A stretch of 64,000 nt of DNA from Chitinophaga oryziterrae (GTDB taxonomy: Bacteria > Bacteroidota > Bacteroidia > Chitinophagales > Chitinophagaceae), in contig NZ_WRXO01000011.1 of the NCBI RefSeq assembly GCF_009758125.1, positions 186,001 through 250,000 of the forward strand. Direction: 5' to 3'. Positions 25,120 to 35,088 of the stretch are shown here, piece after piece (position 1 is the first letter of the stretch; every line of letters starts with the position of its first letter). Below the pieces are notes generated by a model. That model did not search any database. It was given only the letters and a program-made list of their open reading frames with translations, and was not told the origin of the DNA. Position numbers and translations under genes: made by a program.

Positions 25120-26289
25120 ATGATTCCTTCTACGTTATTATCACCCTCAACCTGGTATCAGAAATTGCAAATGGACAACCCTGTACATTATGATCCTGAT
25201 TTCAGATTTTATTTTGGAGCGAAGGGAGCCTGGCAGATATTTCGTTATAGAGATGCACAACGTGTACTGAGTGACTATGAAGTATTTTCCAACGAGTACA
25301 TGCCAAAATCAGCAGACAACCTGCTGGGAAGTAATTTAAATCAAACGGATCCGCCACGCCATAAACAATTACGCGCTTTGGTGACAAAAGCCTTCGCCCC
25401 TTCCATGGTGGCCAGGCTCGAAGCCTGGATCTACAGGCTTTGTTATGAACTGATAGATCCCTGGCTAGATGCCGGAGAAATGAATTTTGTAAAGGACTTT
25501 TCCATACCGCTTCCTGGCAAAGTCACCGCTCATTTACTGGGTGTGCCTAACCAGGACCACGACCAGGTAAACGCATGGATCAATGCTATCGCCAGCGATC
25601 CGGCAGAAATAGAAATGGATGCATTTTTTCAGGCACAACAGGAAATGGGGCGACTTTTTATGACATTGCTGGAAGAAAGAAGGCAGACGCCTCAGGACGA
25701 CCTCATTACACACCTGTTACAAGCTGAAATTGACGGGGAAAGACTCAGTACTGAAGATACCCTTGCATTTTGCATCGCACTGCTGATTGCCGGAAATGAA
25801 ACAACAAATGGTTTCCTTGCCAACGCCATGTATACCTTCGCAGGTATGCCTGACGTTCAATCGCATTTAAACAGTAATATAAACGATATCCCGGATGCAT
25901 TGAATGAAGTACTGCGCTTTCAGCCACCCGTAAAGACCATGTGCCGTATCGTACGTAAAGATGTAGAACTGGGAGGACAACACATTAAGAAAGGTGATAT
26001 GGTAAATGTATGGCTGTCCGCAGCCAACAGAGACCCGGAAATATTCAGAGATCCGGAAATGTTCAACATGAAACGGGATAGTGGCAGGGCCCTTAGCTTC
26101 GGACACGGTGCGCACTATTGTATTGGAGCAATGCTGGCCAGAACAGAAGCAAGGATCGCTTTTGAGGTCATCTTCGGACACATGGAAAATATCAGGTTTA
26201 GCGCTGGTATGCCTCCTGTTCCGAATGTTAGCACAATTGTGGCAGGATTTCAGGATATGTACATTACATTTGATAAGAAACGAGCTTAA
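25120..26289 (+). CDS. cytochrome P450
   Basis: A soluble bacterial P450 of 389 residues. Motifs: I-helix AGNETTN for oxygen activation, ExxR motif in ALNEVLRF, and the heme loop FGHGAHYCIGAML with the thiolate Cys334. LNQTDPPRHKQLRALVTKAF is the typical C-helix region. The length is normal for class I P450s, which need separate ferredoxin and reductase; none is encoded nearby. The start at 25120 is chosen because the 17 upstream codons are not family-like. A terpene synthase lies 2 kb away, suggesting the P450 oxidises its product (inference). Confidence 0.93.
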   Translation: MIPSTLLSPSTWYQKLQMDNPVHYDPDFRFYFGAKGAWQIFRYRDAQRVLSDYEVFSNEYMPKSADNLLGSNLNQTDPPRHKQLRALVTKAFAPSMVARLEAWIYRLCYELIDPWLDAGEMNFVKDFSIPLPGKVTAHLLGVPNQDHDQVNAWINAIASDPAEIEMDAFFQAQQEMGRLFMTLLEERRQTPQDDLITHLLQAEIDGERLSTEDTLAFCIALLIAGNETTNGFLANAMYTFAGMPDVQSHLNSNINDIPDALNEVLRFQPPVKTMCRIVRKDVELGGQHIKKGDMVNVWLSAANRDPEIFRDPEMFNMKRDSGRALSFGHGAHYCIGAMLARTEARIAFEVIFGHMENIRFSAGMPPVPNVSTIVAGFQDMYITFDKKRA

Positions 26290-26465
26290 TTAATACAGAA
26301 CTATACAATATTTTAAATTGCAAGTATAATCAAGACCCCATCATCTGATCCAGGAAGCGTTGCTTGCATAGCATTATCTGAAATAAGGGAACACAAAAGG
26401 AACTATACTTGGCAAACTGGGAACTTGCTCTGATTATATGTTCCATATATGTAAATTATCCGGGC

Positions 26466-28265
26466 ATGAACCTACTACAACTTATCATTACTTCTGGCTG
26501 CAGTAATGTGTTGGATGAGAACAAACAGCGTACGATACGCACAGTGAACCTAGTCTGCCTCACTACTGCGCTTATGTCAATTGCATTTGGCCTGGGTTGC
26601 TATTTTCTGATGGGAGGAGTATTGATTTATTTACCGGCAATTGTAGAGGCCATTCTGTTGTTGTCGATGATCTATGTTAATAAAGAAGGTTGGTTTTCCG
26701 CTGCCAGTATCGGCACTATCTTAATCAATAATCTCACCATTCAGTATTATAGCGCCGTCCTGGGAAGAGTAACAGAAGTGCATCTGCTGTTCATATTCCT
26801 TGTCGGATTATCTATGCTGATCTTTGATAATAAACGCCTTAGGATTATCAGCATCGGTATTACTGTTGCCTGTTTCCTGGCTGGCGAAATAAACATTTAC
26901 AACGGTTATGTGCCCCGCCTGCTCGTATCTGCGGACGATCATTCAACTGCACAGTTTGTAATAAGATGGGTCACCATTCCAAGCATTCTTGGCCTGGACC
27001 TGATGGTTATTTATTACTATGTAAAAAACATTGACAGGCTAAGGAAAAACGAGCTGGAACACGTAGAGAATAAATTACGCCTGGCAAAAGAATATAACAC
27101 AGAACTATTAAACCTCACAGCACAACTGGAAAAAGCAACAGATGCCAAAAGCATTTTCGTTCGTGAAACCAGTCATGAAATCCGCACTCCCTTGAACGCA
27201 ATCTTTGGTATCAGTCAGTTACTGCAACTAAAGGTGGAACAAAATAAGTCCCTCGCCTCTATCCGTTTTCTCGCAGATCATTTATACGCTGCCAGCTATA
27301 ACACAAAAGAAATTATCAATAATATCCTGGAATTTTCAAAAATAGAAGCAGGAAAACAGGATAAACCACAACCATCTGTTTTTAATATAAGGGACTGGAT
27401 AGAAGAAACCGTCAACATGCACCAGTATGTTGCTATCGTAAAAAATGTAAGAATAAAATTCTCTGTTGATGATGAGATGCCTGAACAACTGAATGCCGAT
27501 AAAGTACTACTCTCCAAAACACTCAATAATTTACTCTCTAATGCAATAAAATTTACTACACAGGACAGCCATGTTACTTTAAGGATTTTCTCCAGCAATA
27601 AAAAATGGTATATACAGGTCACAGACCAGGGAGCAGGTATCCCCGAAGATAAACTCCGTACCATTTTCGATGCATTCGTAACAGAAAGAAATATCTTCCT
27701 GGAAGGTACCGGCCTGGGACTACATATCACTCAGAAACTGGTAGAATCTTTACAGGGCCAAATTGAAGTATCCAGCATCATCGGAAAAGGCAGCACATTC
27801 ACCGTCATCCTTCCATTAATTAAAGCAGGCAAATCAACAGAAAGCGATCCTGATATCAGGGCGGAACAATTTGTCAATCTCTGTGATACAACCATATTAA
27901 TTATAGAAGATGATAAGATGAGCCAGTTGGTATTGTCCAGGTTCCTCTGCGGACTGGGAAGCAAGGTAATGCTGGCAGAAGACGGATTGGAAGGATTATT
28001 ACTGGCTAAAGCCTCCAGACCGGATGTCATTATACTGGATTCCCACATTCCGGGCATGAGTGGAAAAGAAACCCTTGCCTGCATTCGTGAAGATGCCCTG
28101 TTGAAGGATATCCCTGTAATCGTTGCCAGCGGAGATCCGTTTAAAGAGGCTAGTGATGAACTGTTAAAAGCCGGTGCTAATGAATATATGATCAAACCAA
28201 TAGAATTCAAAGCATTGCATTCCACACTCACCAAATATATAAAACAACGAATTACTCACCCCTGA
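26466..28265 (+). CDS. hybrid sensor histidine kinase / response regulator
   Basis: About 599 residues. The N-terminal ~190 residues hold several (probably six) membrane helices with no large periplasmic loop, followed by a coiled-coil linker, a HisKA domain (His237 in TSHEIRTPLN), HATPase (NNLLSNAIKFT, VTDQGAGIPEDK, GTGLGLHI) and a C-terminal receiver domain (IIEDDKMSQ, phospho-acceptor Asp525 in ILDSHIPGMSG, Lys in MIKPIEF). There is no DNA-binding output, so it acts through phosphorelay or intramolecular control. The ATG at 26466 is preferred over a TTG at 26409. It lies between the P450 and the terpene synthase and may sense a signal linked to that locus. Confidence 0.92.
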   Translation: MNLLQLIITSGCSNVLDENKQRTIRTVNLVCLTTALMSIAFGLGCYFLMGGVLIYLPAIVEAILLLSMIYVNKEGWFSAASIGTILINNLTIQYYSAVLGRVTEVHLLFIFLVGLSMLIFDNKRLRIISIGITVACFLAGEINIYNGYVPRLLVSADDHSTAQFVIRWVTIPSILGLDLMVIYYYVKNIDRLRKNELEHVENKLRLAKEYNTELLNLTAQLEKATDAKSIFVRETSHEIRTPLNAIFGISQLLQLKVEQNKSLASIRFLADHLYAASYNTKEIINNILEFSKIEAGKQDKPQPSVFNIRDWIEETVNMHQYVAIVKNVRIKFSVDDEMPEQLNADKVLLSKTLNNLLSNAIKFTTQDSHVTLRIFSSNKKWYIQVTDQGAGIPEDKLRTIFDAFVTERNIFLEGTGLGLHITQKLVESLQGQIEVSSIIGKGSTFTVILPLIKAGKSTESDPDIRAEQFVNLCDTTILIIEDDKMSQLVLSRFLCGLGSKVMLAEDGLEGLLLAKASRPDVIILDSHIPGMSGKETLACIREDALLKDIPVIVASGDPFKEASDELLKAGANEYMIKPIEFKALHSTLTKYIKQRITHP

Positions 28266-28278
28266 GGACCAGGGGTGA
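28256..28278. terminator. hairpin between convergent kinase and terpene synthase genes
   Basis: A perfect 9-bp stem TCACCCCTG / CAGGGGTGA with a 5-base loop. The kinase stop codon (28263-28265) is in it. There is no clear T-run on either side, so its strength as a terminator is uncertain. Confidence 0.4.
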
Positions 28279-28289
28279 GCGACCATTTC

Positions 28290-29261
28290 TTACACAATTT
28301 CTTCAAGTAATGTAAAATGGTATCTTGCCGTATCTTTGGTACTCCAGTCAATATTCCCCCGCATCATCACCGATAACGAATGAACGTACCGTTGCAATTC
28401 CGGGCCAAAAGAAGGTAGGCGTTTTGCCAGTTCCCGGAACTGCCTTACCTGTTTATCATGGATATTTACCGCTTCCTGTATCGCTTCTGCAAAGCTGCAG
28501 TCCCTCTTGTTTTTAATCAGCATCACAATATTCATTTCATCTCCCTGTTCTAACTCTTTATTGAAAGAGAAGAGATCGTTTGCCCAGCAGATAGTATTGC
28601 TGCACAGTTGTATGAGTTGCTGCACCGTAGCGTCCAGGAATACGTAATCAGGTAACCTGAAACCCTCAATAGCTTCCAGTAAGTAAGCAAAGAAACTCGC
28701 CCCGCTGAAAATGGGCCGCCATTTCATGTACTCTTCCAGTGAAGGCAGATGTAAATGATTAACATGTTCGATCCTCCATAGGTTAGCAGCAAATGCTTCC
28801 TGCAAACTTTCAATAAACCGTACCTGCCATCCCAGTGTGCCCAGCTTCCGGATTCTCTTCCAGAAATCGCTTACAGCGCTCAGTACAGGGCCTCCTTTCT
28901 CTAAAGAAATCTGTTTGTTGTGTTTCATGATGCCGATCAGGGCAGTCACGAGTTGTTCAAACTGGTCGCGTTGTTTAATCATCGAGGAGGCTTCATCATG
29001 CTCATCAAACTGATCATCCAGTATAAATAATAAGGTGTTGAGATCTGCTGCAATACTCAATGCATTCAGATCTGCATTAGGGAACATTCTCGCTACCATC
29101 CAGGTGAATTTCTGTTGGTGATAATGGTCCCAGGCAGCTTCGGAGGGTACTAACTGATGTTTATTCACCCAAAGCGAAGTGTGTTTGTCTGCTTTTTCTA
29201 CAAATGGATTAATAGTGGACGGAAACGGGCTATACAAGCCAGGCAATTGCTGAGTGTACAT
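28290..29261 (-). CDS. class I terpene synthase
   Basis: A 323-residue class I terpene cyclase. The metal-binding motif is DDQFDE (Asp82, Asp83, Asp86). The NSE triad is NDLFSFNKE (Asn228, Ser232, Glu236). Arg182 lies exactly 46 residues before the triad, where the pyrophosphate sensor is expected, and an RY pair (313-314) closes the active site. All catalytic elements are thus intact. The product cannot be read from sequence; sesquiterpene or diterpene are both possible (characterised Chitinophaga pinensis enzymes include a diterpene cyclase). No prenyl diphosphate synthase is in the window. The P450 and sensor kinase face it. Confidence 0.9.
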   Translation of the reverse strand: MYTQQLPGLYSPFPSTINPFVEKADKHTSLWVNKHQLVPSEAAWDHYHQQKFTWMVARMFPNADLNALSIAADLNTLLFILDDQFDEHDEASSMIKQRDQFEQLVTALIGIMKHNKQISLEKGGPVLSAVSDFWKRIRKLGTLGWQVRFIESLQEAFAANLWRIEHVNHLHLPSLEEYMKWRPIFSGASFFAYLLEAIEGFRLPDYVFLDATVQQLIQLCSNTICWANDLFSFNKELEQGDEMNIVMLIKNKRDCSFAEAIQEAVNIHDKQVRQFRELAKRLPSFGPELQRYVHSLSVMMRGNIDWSTKDTARYHFTLLEEIV

Positions 29262-29386
29262 GCATTATGATTTTGAGGTAATGAAATAGAGGGAAGTGGT
29301 AAATCTCAGAATAGGATTTCACCGGGATATCATTACTCATTGCATTTCATCAGACTTGCTGAATATACATCTTTAAACAGGAAAAA

Positions 29387-30937
29387 TCAAAACTCTACCC
29401 ATGCGATACATGCCTTTTTCTCCTCCCCTTTCCGTGTAATCATAATGGTTGTATAAATGGATTTATCATTCTGATAATCAGAGGCTCCCAGCATGCAATA
29501 ATAACCCTTGAAGGTTTCAGGATTACCAAACAGGAAAAGCCTTTCCTGTGTTGTATCCGTACAACGGTAACATACAATATTTGCTTCTGTCAGATACCTC
29601 ATTGGTTTCTTATCTGTGTAAGAACCACCGGGATCAAGATATTGCAGATAATCATTGAAAAGAATATAAGTACCATGAGCGGTTGGTAAATATTCATACG
29701 ATAAATATGGCGTAGTATTCAATGCCTGGATGCGGTTGCGGAATATCCACTGTCCTTTCAGTTTGCGTTGCAGATACATAGGTTCGTACACACCATTAGC
29801 TATCTGCATTTTTACCAGCGAATAACCGGATTGATCCACTCCTGCGGTATCTATATGACGCACGCCGATATCATTCATGTTCGTATGCATCCTGTTCCAT
29901 GCATTCGGGTTATTCCCCTGAGAAAATTCAGTCATACTTTCCAGCAATAAAGTGGCGCTGCCATCCCTGGCCGGCAGTAACAACTGCGGCTGACCAGGCG
30001 TCAGCATTGGCTGTGTATGTAACACTTGTAAAGTCCCTGCATCCAGGGAATTCATAAAGGTTGATCTACCATTCTTATTACTGCTGATCAGCAATAGCTG
30101 CAGGCGTTTTATAGCTGGTACGTATTGTAAAGATGCATGTACATCGGAGAAGTTAGCCGTATAAGGTAACAGCTGATGCGTAAAGGTGCTGTCACCGGTT
30201 TTCAGAGAAGAGACCACTACACAACTGGCAGTATCCCTGTTGTTTTTACGTAAGGCTGCCGTGGTGATGAACACCCGTTCTCCGCCCTGTACCGTCATGT
30301 CCAGAAAGGAGTAGTAAGGAAACTCCGGCAGGTAATAAGCCGCCTGCTGAACAAGTTGATGATCAGGTGAGAAAAGAGAGATCTGTATTCTCTCATGGCC
30401 ATTTTCATTCCGCTGTAATTCTCCCCCTCCAAACATGGCTACCGCATAATACCCGCTATGAGGGTCTTTGGCGGTATAGAAATCGTGAGAAGCAAAGTTA
30501 TTCTGTATAAAGACGTCCCTGTGTAATACAGTAGAGAGTTCTCCGAGTTTATCTTCCCTGAGCAACTTACCGTTCGTCCCATCCAGCACCAGTCTGAACA
30601 TACATGGTTTGTATTTCACCAGTTGCTGCAGGAAGATCACCACCTGCCCGTTAATTGCATAAATCCCGTCTACTTCGGTATCGTTGATATTACCGGCATC
30701 CCATAAGGTACCAGTCACCGTTTCAGTAGCGGATACTTCGCGCTTTTGATTATACATCGTTACCTGTATCCCCAGTTTCTTGTCGAAATGCAGATAGCAG
30801 GTGTTTCCGTTATCCAGTAAAACTATCTTTTCGAAGCCTTCTCCTGGCTCGGGAAACGGCTGACTAAGCTGTACTTTAGGTACCTGGGCAAATAAGTGGG
30901 TGGAAATCAGCAAAACAAACAGACAGAAGTATTTCAT
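29387..30937 (-). CDS. secreted protein of unknown function
   Basis: 516 residues starting with the signal peptide MKYFCLFVLLISTHLFAQ. I recognise no family. The body has repeated strand-turn segments (GFEKIVLLDNGNTCYLHFDK, DGIYAINGQVVIFLQQLVKY, GTYILFNDYLQYLDPGGSY) that suggest a beta-propeller-like fold (inference). Cysteine pairs occur near the C-terminus (NIVCYRCTD). The start at 30937 is preferred over 30952 because it begins the signal peptide and suits the promoter box at 30961-30968. It diverges from the M1 peptidase gene. Confidence 0.6.
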   Translation of the reverse strand: MKYFCLFVLLISTHLFAQVPKVQLSQPFPEPGEGFEKIVLLDNGNTCYLHFDKKLGIQVTMYNQKREVSATETVTGTLWDAGNINDTEVDGIYAINGQVVIFLQQLVKYKPCMFRLVLDGTNGKLLREDKLGELSTVLHRDVFIQNNFASHDFYTAKDPHSGYYAVAMFGGGELQRNENGHERIQISLFSPDHQLVQQAAYYLPEFPYYSFLDMTVQGGERVFITTAALRKNNRDTASCVVVSSLKTGDSTFTHQLLPYTANFSDVHASLQYVPAIKRLQLLLISSNKNGRSTFMNSLDAGTLQVLHTQPMLTPGQPQLLLPARDGSATLLLESMTEFSQGNNPNAWNRMHTNMNDIGVRHIDTAGVDQSGYSLVKMQIANGVYEPMYLQRKLKGQWIFRNRIQALNTTPYLSYEYLPTAHGTYILFNDYLQYLDPGGSYTDKKPMRYLTEANIVCYRCTDTTQERLFLFGNPETFKGYYCMLGASDYQNDKSIYTTIMITRKGEEKKACIAWVEF

Positions 30938-30960
30938 AGGGATTCTTGTCATTCAGGCCG

Positions 30961-30968
30961 CAAATGTA
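30961..30968 (-). promoter_or_regulatory. -7 box (TACATTTG) for the secreted unknown protein
   Basis: An exact TAnnTTTG match on the minus strand, 23 bases before the chosen ATG at 30937. A TTG (plus-strand CAA at 30991-30993) lies about 22 bases further upstream, a slightly long spacer. Confidence 0.5.
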
Positions 30969-31083
30969 TAAATATTTTTCAAAATGTGTGCAATTGGGCC
31001 TCATTTACACCCCTCTCGTCCCTTTTTCCTTTTTGGTTTTAAGCCTTTTCTTATATTTATGGCCATTTCCAAACAAACGTGCA

Positions 31084-33681
31084 ATGAATATTAACAAAAT
31101 TGTCTTTTTATCCTGCTTATTCTGGGTCTGCTGCATCGGAGCGGGTGTAGCGCAAACTACCTCAAAATATGACCAGCATGAAGCATTTGCCCCCCTTTTT
31201 TATCCCACCAACGGTAACGAATATCGCAGTGCCGGCGGAGCGCCAGGAAATAAATACTGGCAGAACCACGCCGATTACGTACTGAACGTTACCCTGGATA
31301 CCGCTAAACATCGTGTAAGCGGTTCCGCTTTGATAAAATATAAAAACAACAGCCCCGACGAGCTTCCTTTTCTCTGGCTGCAACTGGATCAGAACATATA
31401 CAAATCTGATTCCCGCGGTACCGCTACTTCCTTTGTGAATGGTGGCCGTTTTGCTACCAGCAAATTCACTGATGGCAGTGAAATCAGGTCCGTAAGTGTT
31501 ATCAGCAACGGAAAACCATTAACAGTTAAATACATCATCAACGATACCCGTATGCAGATTCAGTTGCCACAGGCTTTAAAAGCTAATGGCGGTGCATTGG
31601 ATATCAAAATAGAATACGCTTTCAGTATTCCGCAGGAAGGTACCGACCGTATGGGCCGCCTGCTGACCCGCAATGGCTGGGTATATGAAGTGGCGCAATG
31701 GTATCCCCGTATGGAAGTATACGACGATATCCTGGGCTGGAACTCTATCCCTTACCAGGGCGCTGCAGAGTTCTACCTTGAATATGGCGACTTTGACTAC
31801 ACCATTACCGCTCCTGCCGGTCTGATCGTAGTAGGTTCCGGCCTGCTGCAGAATGAAGCACAGGTACTGACGCCTAAACAATTACAAAGCCTGGCGAAAG
31901 CGCGTACAAGCGAAACTACCGTGAACATCCGCGATAGCAGCGAAGCTGCACTGGGTACCAAACAAAAGGGGAACCTTACCTGGCACTTTGCCTGTAAGAA
32001 TGCCCGCGACGTTTCCTGGGCTGCTTCCAAAGCATTCATCTGGGACGCTGCACGCATCAACCTGCCAAGTGGTAAAAAAGCCCTGGCACAGTCTGTATAT
32101 CCTGTAGAAAGCATGATGTCTTCCAATGGCTGGCAGCGTTCTACCGAATTCGTAAAAGGTTGTATCGAAATCTACTCTAACCAATGGTTTGAATATACCT
32201 ATCCGGTTGCTACCAACGTAGGTGGTATCGTAGGCGGTATGGAATATCCCGGCATCGTATTCTGTTCTTACAGAAGCACAGGTGGCGGTTTATGGAACGT
32301 GACCGACCACGAATTTGGTCATAACTGGTTCCCGATGATAGTGGGTTCCAACGAAAGGAAATATGCCTGGATGGATGAAGGTTTCAATACTTTCATCAAC
32401 CATGGCTCTGGTAAAGTCTTCAATAAAGGAGAGTTTAACCAGAAGATGATCAACCAGAACATGGGCCGCGCTGTTTATGGTACAGACCCGATCATGTCTA
32501 CTCCGGATGTCATCCAGAGCAGCTACCTTGGTATCGCAGCCTACTACAAACCTGCTATGGGGCTGGAGATCCTGCGCGATCAAATCCTTGGTAAAGAACG
32601 TTTTGAACTGGCTTTCCGCACTTATATCAAACGCTGGGCATTCAAACACCCTACTCCGTGGGACTTCTTCCGTACTATGGAAAACGTAGGTGGTGAAGAC
32701 CTCAGCTGGTTCTGGCGTGGCTGGTTCCTCAACAACTGGAAACTGGACCAGGCGGTGAAAGGGGTGAAATACGTAGACAATGACGCATCTAAAGGTGCTC
32801 TGATCACTATTGAAAACCTGGAACAACTGGCATTACCTGTTGTAGTGGCTATCACAGACAGCAAAGGGAATACAGATACAGTGAAACTGCCGGCAGAAAT
32901 CTGGCAGCGTGGCGGTACCTGGACTTTCAGACATAACTCTACATCCAGGCTCACTAAAGTAGTAATAGACCCTGAGAAAGCTTTCCCCGATGCAGATCCT
33001 TCCAACAACACCTGGGCAGGAGAATCCAAGAAAGCACCAGCGGGCCTGACTGCTAAAGATGTCATCAACAATTACCTCAATGCTATTGGCGGTGCGGATA
33101 AGTTGAAAGCGATAAAAGATATGTCCATGTCTGCTACCGGTAGTGTACAGGGTACAGATATCCAGATGACAAGGAAATTCAAAGCACCGGATAAATACCT
33201 GCTGGACGTTTTCATCCCTGCGATGGATACACATGCCAGCAAAATACTCATCAGCGGCGATAGCGTGAAAATGATTCAGATGGGCAACGCTGTACCGGTA
33301 GACGCTGCGACAAGGCAGAAAATGAAAGCTAACCAGCAGATAGTACCTGAACTCAGCTACCTGACTGATGGTTCTACTTTTACATTATCTCCTGATATTG
33401 CTACAGATGATACGGGTAATGATAGTTACGTGGTAACTGTTACAGCTCCCGACGGACAAACCATTGTATTGTATTATGATGTAAAAACCGGTTACCGTGT
33501 AAAAACTGAAACCCATGTAGGCGACCAGGTTGCTTCTGTTGTGGAATCAAGCGATTACAGAGATGTAGCGGGTATCAAATTCCCTTATTCTCTTAAGAAC
33601 TTCATCAGCGGTCAGGAACTGAACTTCAAAGTGACAGACCTCAAAGTGAATAGCGGTCTTAGTGATGAAGAGTTTAAATAA
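31084..33681 (+). CDS. M1 family metallopeptidase with C-terminal LolA-like extension
   Basis: 865 residues with signal [24 protein letters not shown]. The gluzincin core has the substrate-binding VGGMEYPG and the zinc motif HEFGH (His409, Glu410, His413), with the third ligand Glu432 in WMDEGFNTF at the standard spacing. Aromatic [11 protein letters not shown] follows. From about residue 656 there is an extra ~210-residue domain ([48 protein letters not shown]) that resembles outer-membrane-lipoprotein-sorting-type folds attached to peptidases in Bacteroidetes. It should be an exported aminopeptidase. The start at 31084 is chosen because upstream codons (from 30946) are not family-like. Confidence 0.9.
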   Translation: MNINKIVFLSCLFWVCCIGAGVAQTTSKYDQHEAFAPLFYPTNGNEYRSAGGAPGNKYWQNHADYVLNVTLDTAKHRVSGSALIKYKNNSPDELPFLWLQLDQNIYKSDSRGTATSFVNGGRFATSKFTDGSEIRSVSVISNGKPLTVKYIINDTRMQIQLPQALKANGGALDIKIEYAFSIPQEGTDRMGRLLTRNGWVYEVAQWYPRMEVYDDILGWNSIPYQGAAEFYLEYGDFDYTITAPAGLIVVGSGLLQNEAQVLTPKQLQSLAKARTSETTVNIRDSSEAALGTKQKGNLTWHFACKNARDVSWAASKAFIWDAARINLPSGKKALAQSVYPVESMMSSNGWQRSTEFVKGCIEIYSNQWFEYTYPVATNVGGIVGGMEYPGIVFCSYRSTGGGLWNVTDHEFGHNWFPMIVGSNERKYAWMDEGFNTFINHGSGKVFNKGEFNQKMINQNMGRAVYGTDPIMSTPDVIQSSYLGIAAYYKPAMGLEILRDQILGKERFELAFRTYIKRWAFKHPTPWDFFRTMENVGGEDLSWFWRGWFLNNWKLDQAVKGVKYVDNDASKGALITIENLEQLALPVVVAITDSKGNTDTVKLPAEIWQRGGTWTFRHNSTSRLTKVVIDPEKAFPDADPSNNTWAGESKKAPAGLTAKDVINNYLNAIGGADKLKAIKDMSMSATGSVQGTDIQMTRKFKAPDKYLLDVFIPAMDTHASKILISGDSVKMIQMGNAVPVDAATRQKMKANQQIVPELSYLTDGSTFTLSPDIATDDTGNDSYVVTVTAPDGQTIVLYYDVKTGYRVKTETHVGDQVASVVESSDYRDVAGIKFPYSLKNFISGQELNFKVTDLKVNSGLSDEEFK

Positions 33682-33708
33682 TTAAAGTAAGTACATTATA
33701 TAGTTAGA

Positions 33709-33739
33709 GGGACTGGCAAATGATGCCAGTCCCTTTTTT
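33709..33739 (+). terminator. intrinsic terminator after the M1 peptidase
   Basis: GGGACTGGCA / TGCCAGTCCC, 10-bp perfect stem with 5-base loop, followed by six T residues. Confidence 0.88.
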
Positions 33740-34031
33740 CATGGCATAATCCGCTGTAGCGGCCGGTAGTAGTGAGAATTAAAGTTGTCAAGAAATCGTT
33801 AGTAATAATTTATTAATGCAGGATATAATTGATTATCAATACATTTAAAAAATATATAAATTTTCTGCTTGGTTATGTTTAAAATTATTTTATATATTTA
33901 ATGGTATTGTTGTGCGGGAATAGCAGAAACCCTCCCGGACATTAGATTGGAGATCCCTTCGTAGCATCAGATTGGTTTGGAGTGTTAACTTGATAAATAA
34001 GAATAAATTTTAATCATATAATCCTGCTATC
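33740..34031. other. AT-rich gene-free leader before the actin-like gene
   Basis: With the terminator this makes ~350 bases without a gene. The stretch is very AT-rich (TTAAAAAATATATAAATTTT-like around 33843-33862) and becomes mixed near 33910-33970. I found no exact TAnnTTTG box and no strong inverted repeat. In-frame stops directly upstream of 34032 exclude a longer N-terminus for the actin-like gene. Confidence 0.5.
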
Positions 34032-35087
34032 ATGAAAGTATTACCCATCAGCTTTCCCAGCGTTTTTGAAACGGCGTATGGCAACACTGAGAATTCAGCC
34101 AAAGACCTGCTGAATGGTTTGAAAATAAAGAAAGATGAGAACTGGTATATTGTTGGAAACCTGGCCAGAAGAGGTGGTATAAATCCCGGAAGAATCACGA
34201 ATGCTACCCCACAGGAAGACGATTATGAAATCCTCTTCAAAGCGGCCCTGGTAAATGTATTAGACAAAGTACAGCAACCACTGTCGATCACTATGGGATT
34301 CCCTTTTTCCACTTATAATATTTACAAAAGCGCGGCAGAACAATTCCTCACCAAGCGTCACTTCCTCATAGAATACGATACTCATACTTTTAATAATAAA
34401 GGCACCGTTAAAAAAGGGATGCTGGATATAGAACGTTTTGAAGTAATCCCTGAAATAGTAGGTGGTATTATTGGCTTAAAGAAAACAGTCAATGATCCTA
34501 AACTGGAGAATTTCATCGCTGTGAGCTTTGGTTTTGGTACCATCGAAGGTGGTATGGCTACGGCAGACGGGTTAATTAACCGTACCTGCTTCAGCTCTCA
34601 TGGTATCAAGTATGCGATTAATAACCTGGCGCGTGAACTGAACAAACAGTATTACCTGGATATGAAGAATGAACATCAGCTGGATGAAGCCTTCATGAAA
34701 GGATCTATATTCACGAACCGTAAGCGGATAGACCTCAAGGATATACGTAAGGCTTTATTAACGCATTACTATAAAGAAGTAGTGTCTCCATTGATGCGCA
34801 ATTATTTCAGTGATCAGGATTATGAAAATTGCAGCAAAATCTACCTGATGGGTGGTGGCGCTCATTATAAGGAACTTACAGATTGTTTCATCGAAGAATT
34901 CAGGGACTTTATCCCCGTAGAAGTGGCGCCGGAACCGGAAAACCTGGTGAGTGCAGGTTACCTGTATAACTCGCTCAGGATTTCTGATGATAAGCACCTG
35001 CGCAGTGTAGGGCTTGATCTAGGCAATGCCTCCTCTATTATCTCTGTTTTTGAAGAAGGAACCCCATCTGTTGGCCCAAATCTATGA
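34032..35087 (+). CDS. ParM/Alp-like actin-family ATPase with circularly permuted motif order
   Basis: 351 residues. Actin-family motifs appear in the order: post-phosphate-1 segment at the very N-terminus (SFPSVF, residues 7-12, and NWYIVGNLARR, 37-47), phosphate-2-like (AVSFGFGTIEGG, 163-174), adenosine motif (YLMGGGAHYKEL, 271-282), connect-2-like (PENLVSAGYLYNS, 302-314) and then phosphate-1 (VGLDLGNASSII, 326-337), which is N-terminal in ordinary ParM proteins. All lie in one uninterrupted frame, and a stop precedes the ATG, so no N-terminal copy is missing. This reads as a circular permutation. The usual phosphate-2 Asp is Ser (VSFGFG). The role is perhaps cytoskeletal or DNA segregation; a bactofilin follows immediately. 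Confidence 0.75.
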   Translation: MKVLPISFPSVFETAYGNTENSAKDLLNGLKIKKDENWYIVGNLARRGGINPGRITNATPQEDDYEILFKAALVNVLDKVQQPLSITMGFPFSTYNIYKSAAEQFLTKRHFLIEYDTHTFNNKGTVKKGMLDIERFEVIPEIVGGIIGLKKTVNDPKLENFIAVSFGFGTIEGGMATADGLINRTCFSSHGIKYAINNLARELNKQYYLDMKNEHQLDEAFMKGSIFTNRKRIDLKDIRKALLTHYYKEVVSPLMRNYFSDQDYENCSKIYLMGGGAHYKELTDCFIEEFRDFIPVEVAPEPENLVSAGYLYNSLRISDDKHLRSVGLDLGNASSIISVFEEGTPSVGPNL

Positions 35088-35088
35088 C

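Noticed and set aside
30946-31083. N-terminal extension of the M1 peptidase
   Set aside because: The extension overlaps the divergent gene's promoter box and lies ahead of a good signal peptide at 31084.
34980-35087. Phosphate-1 motif as the start of a second actin gene
   Set aside because: It is in the same frame as the upstream coding sequence with no stop or new start, and what follows is a bactofilin; kept as an alternative explanation only.
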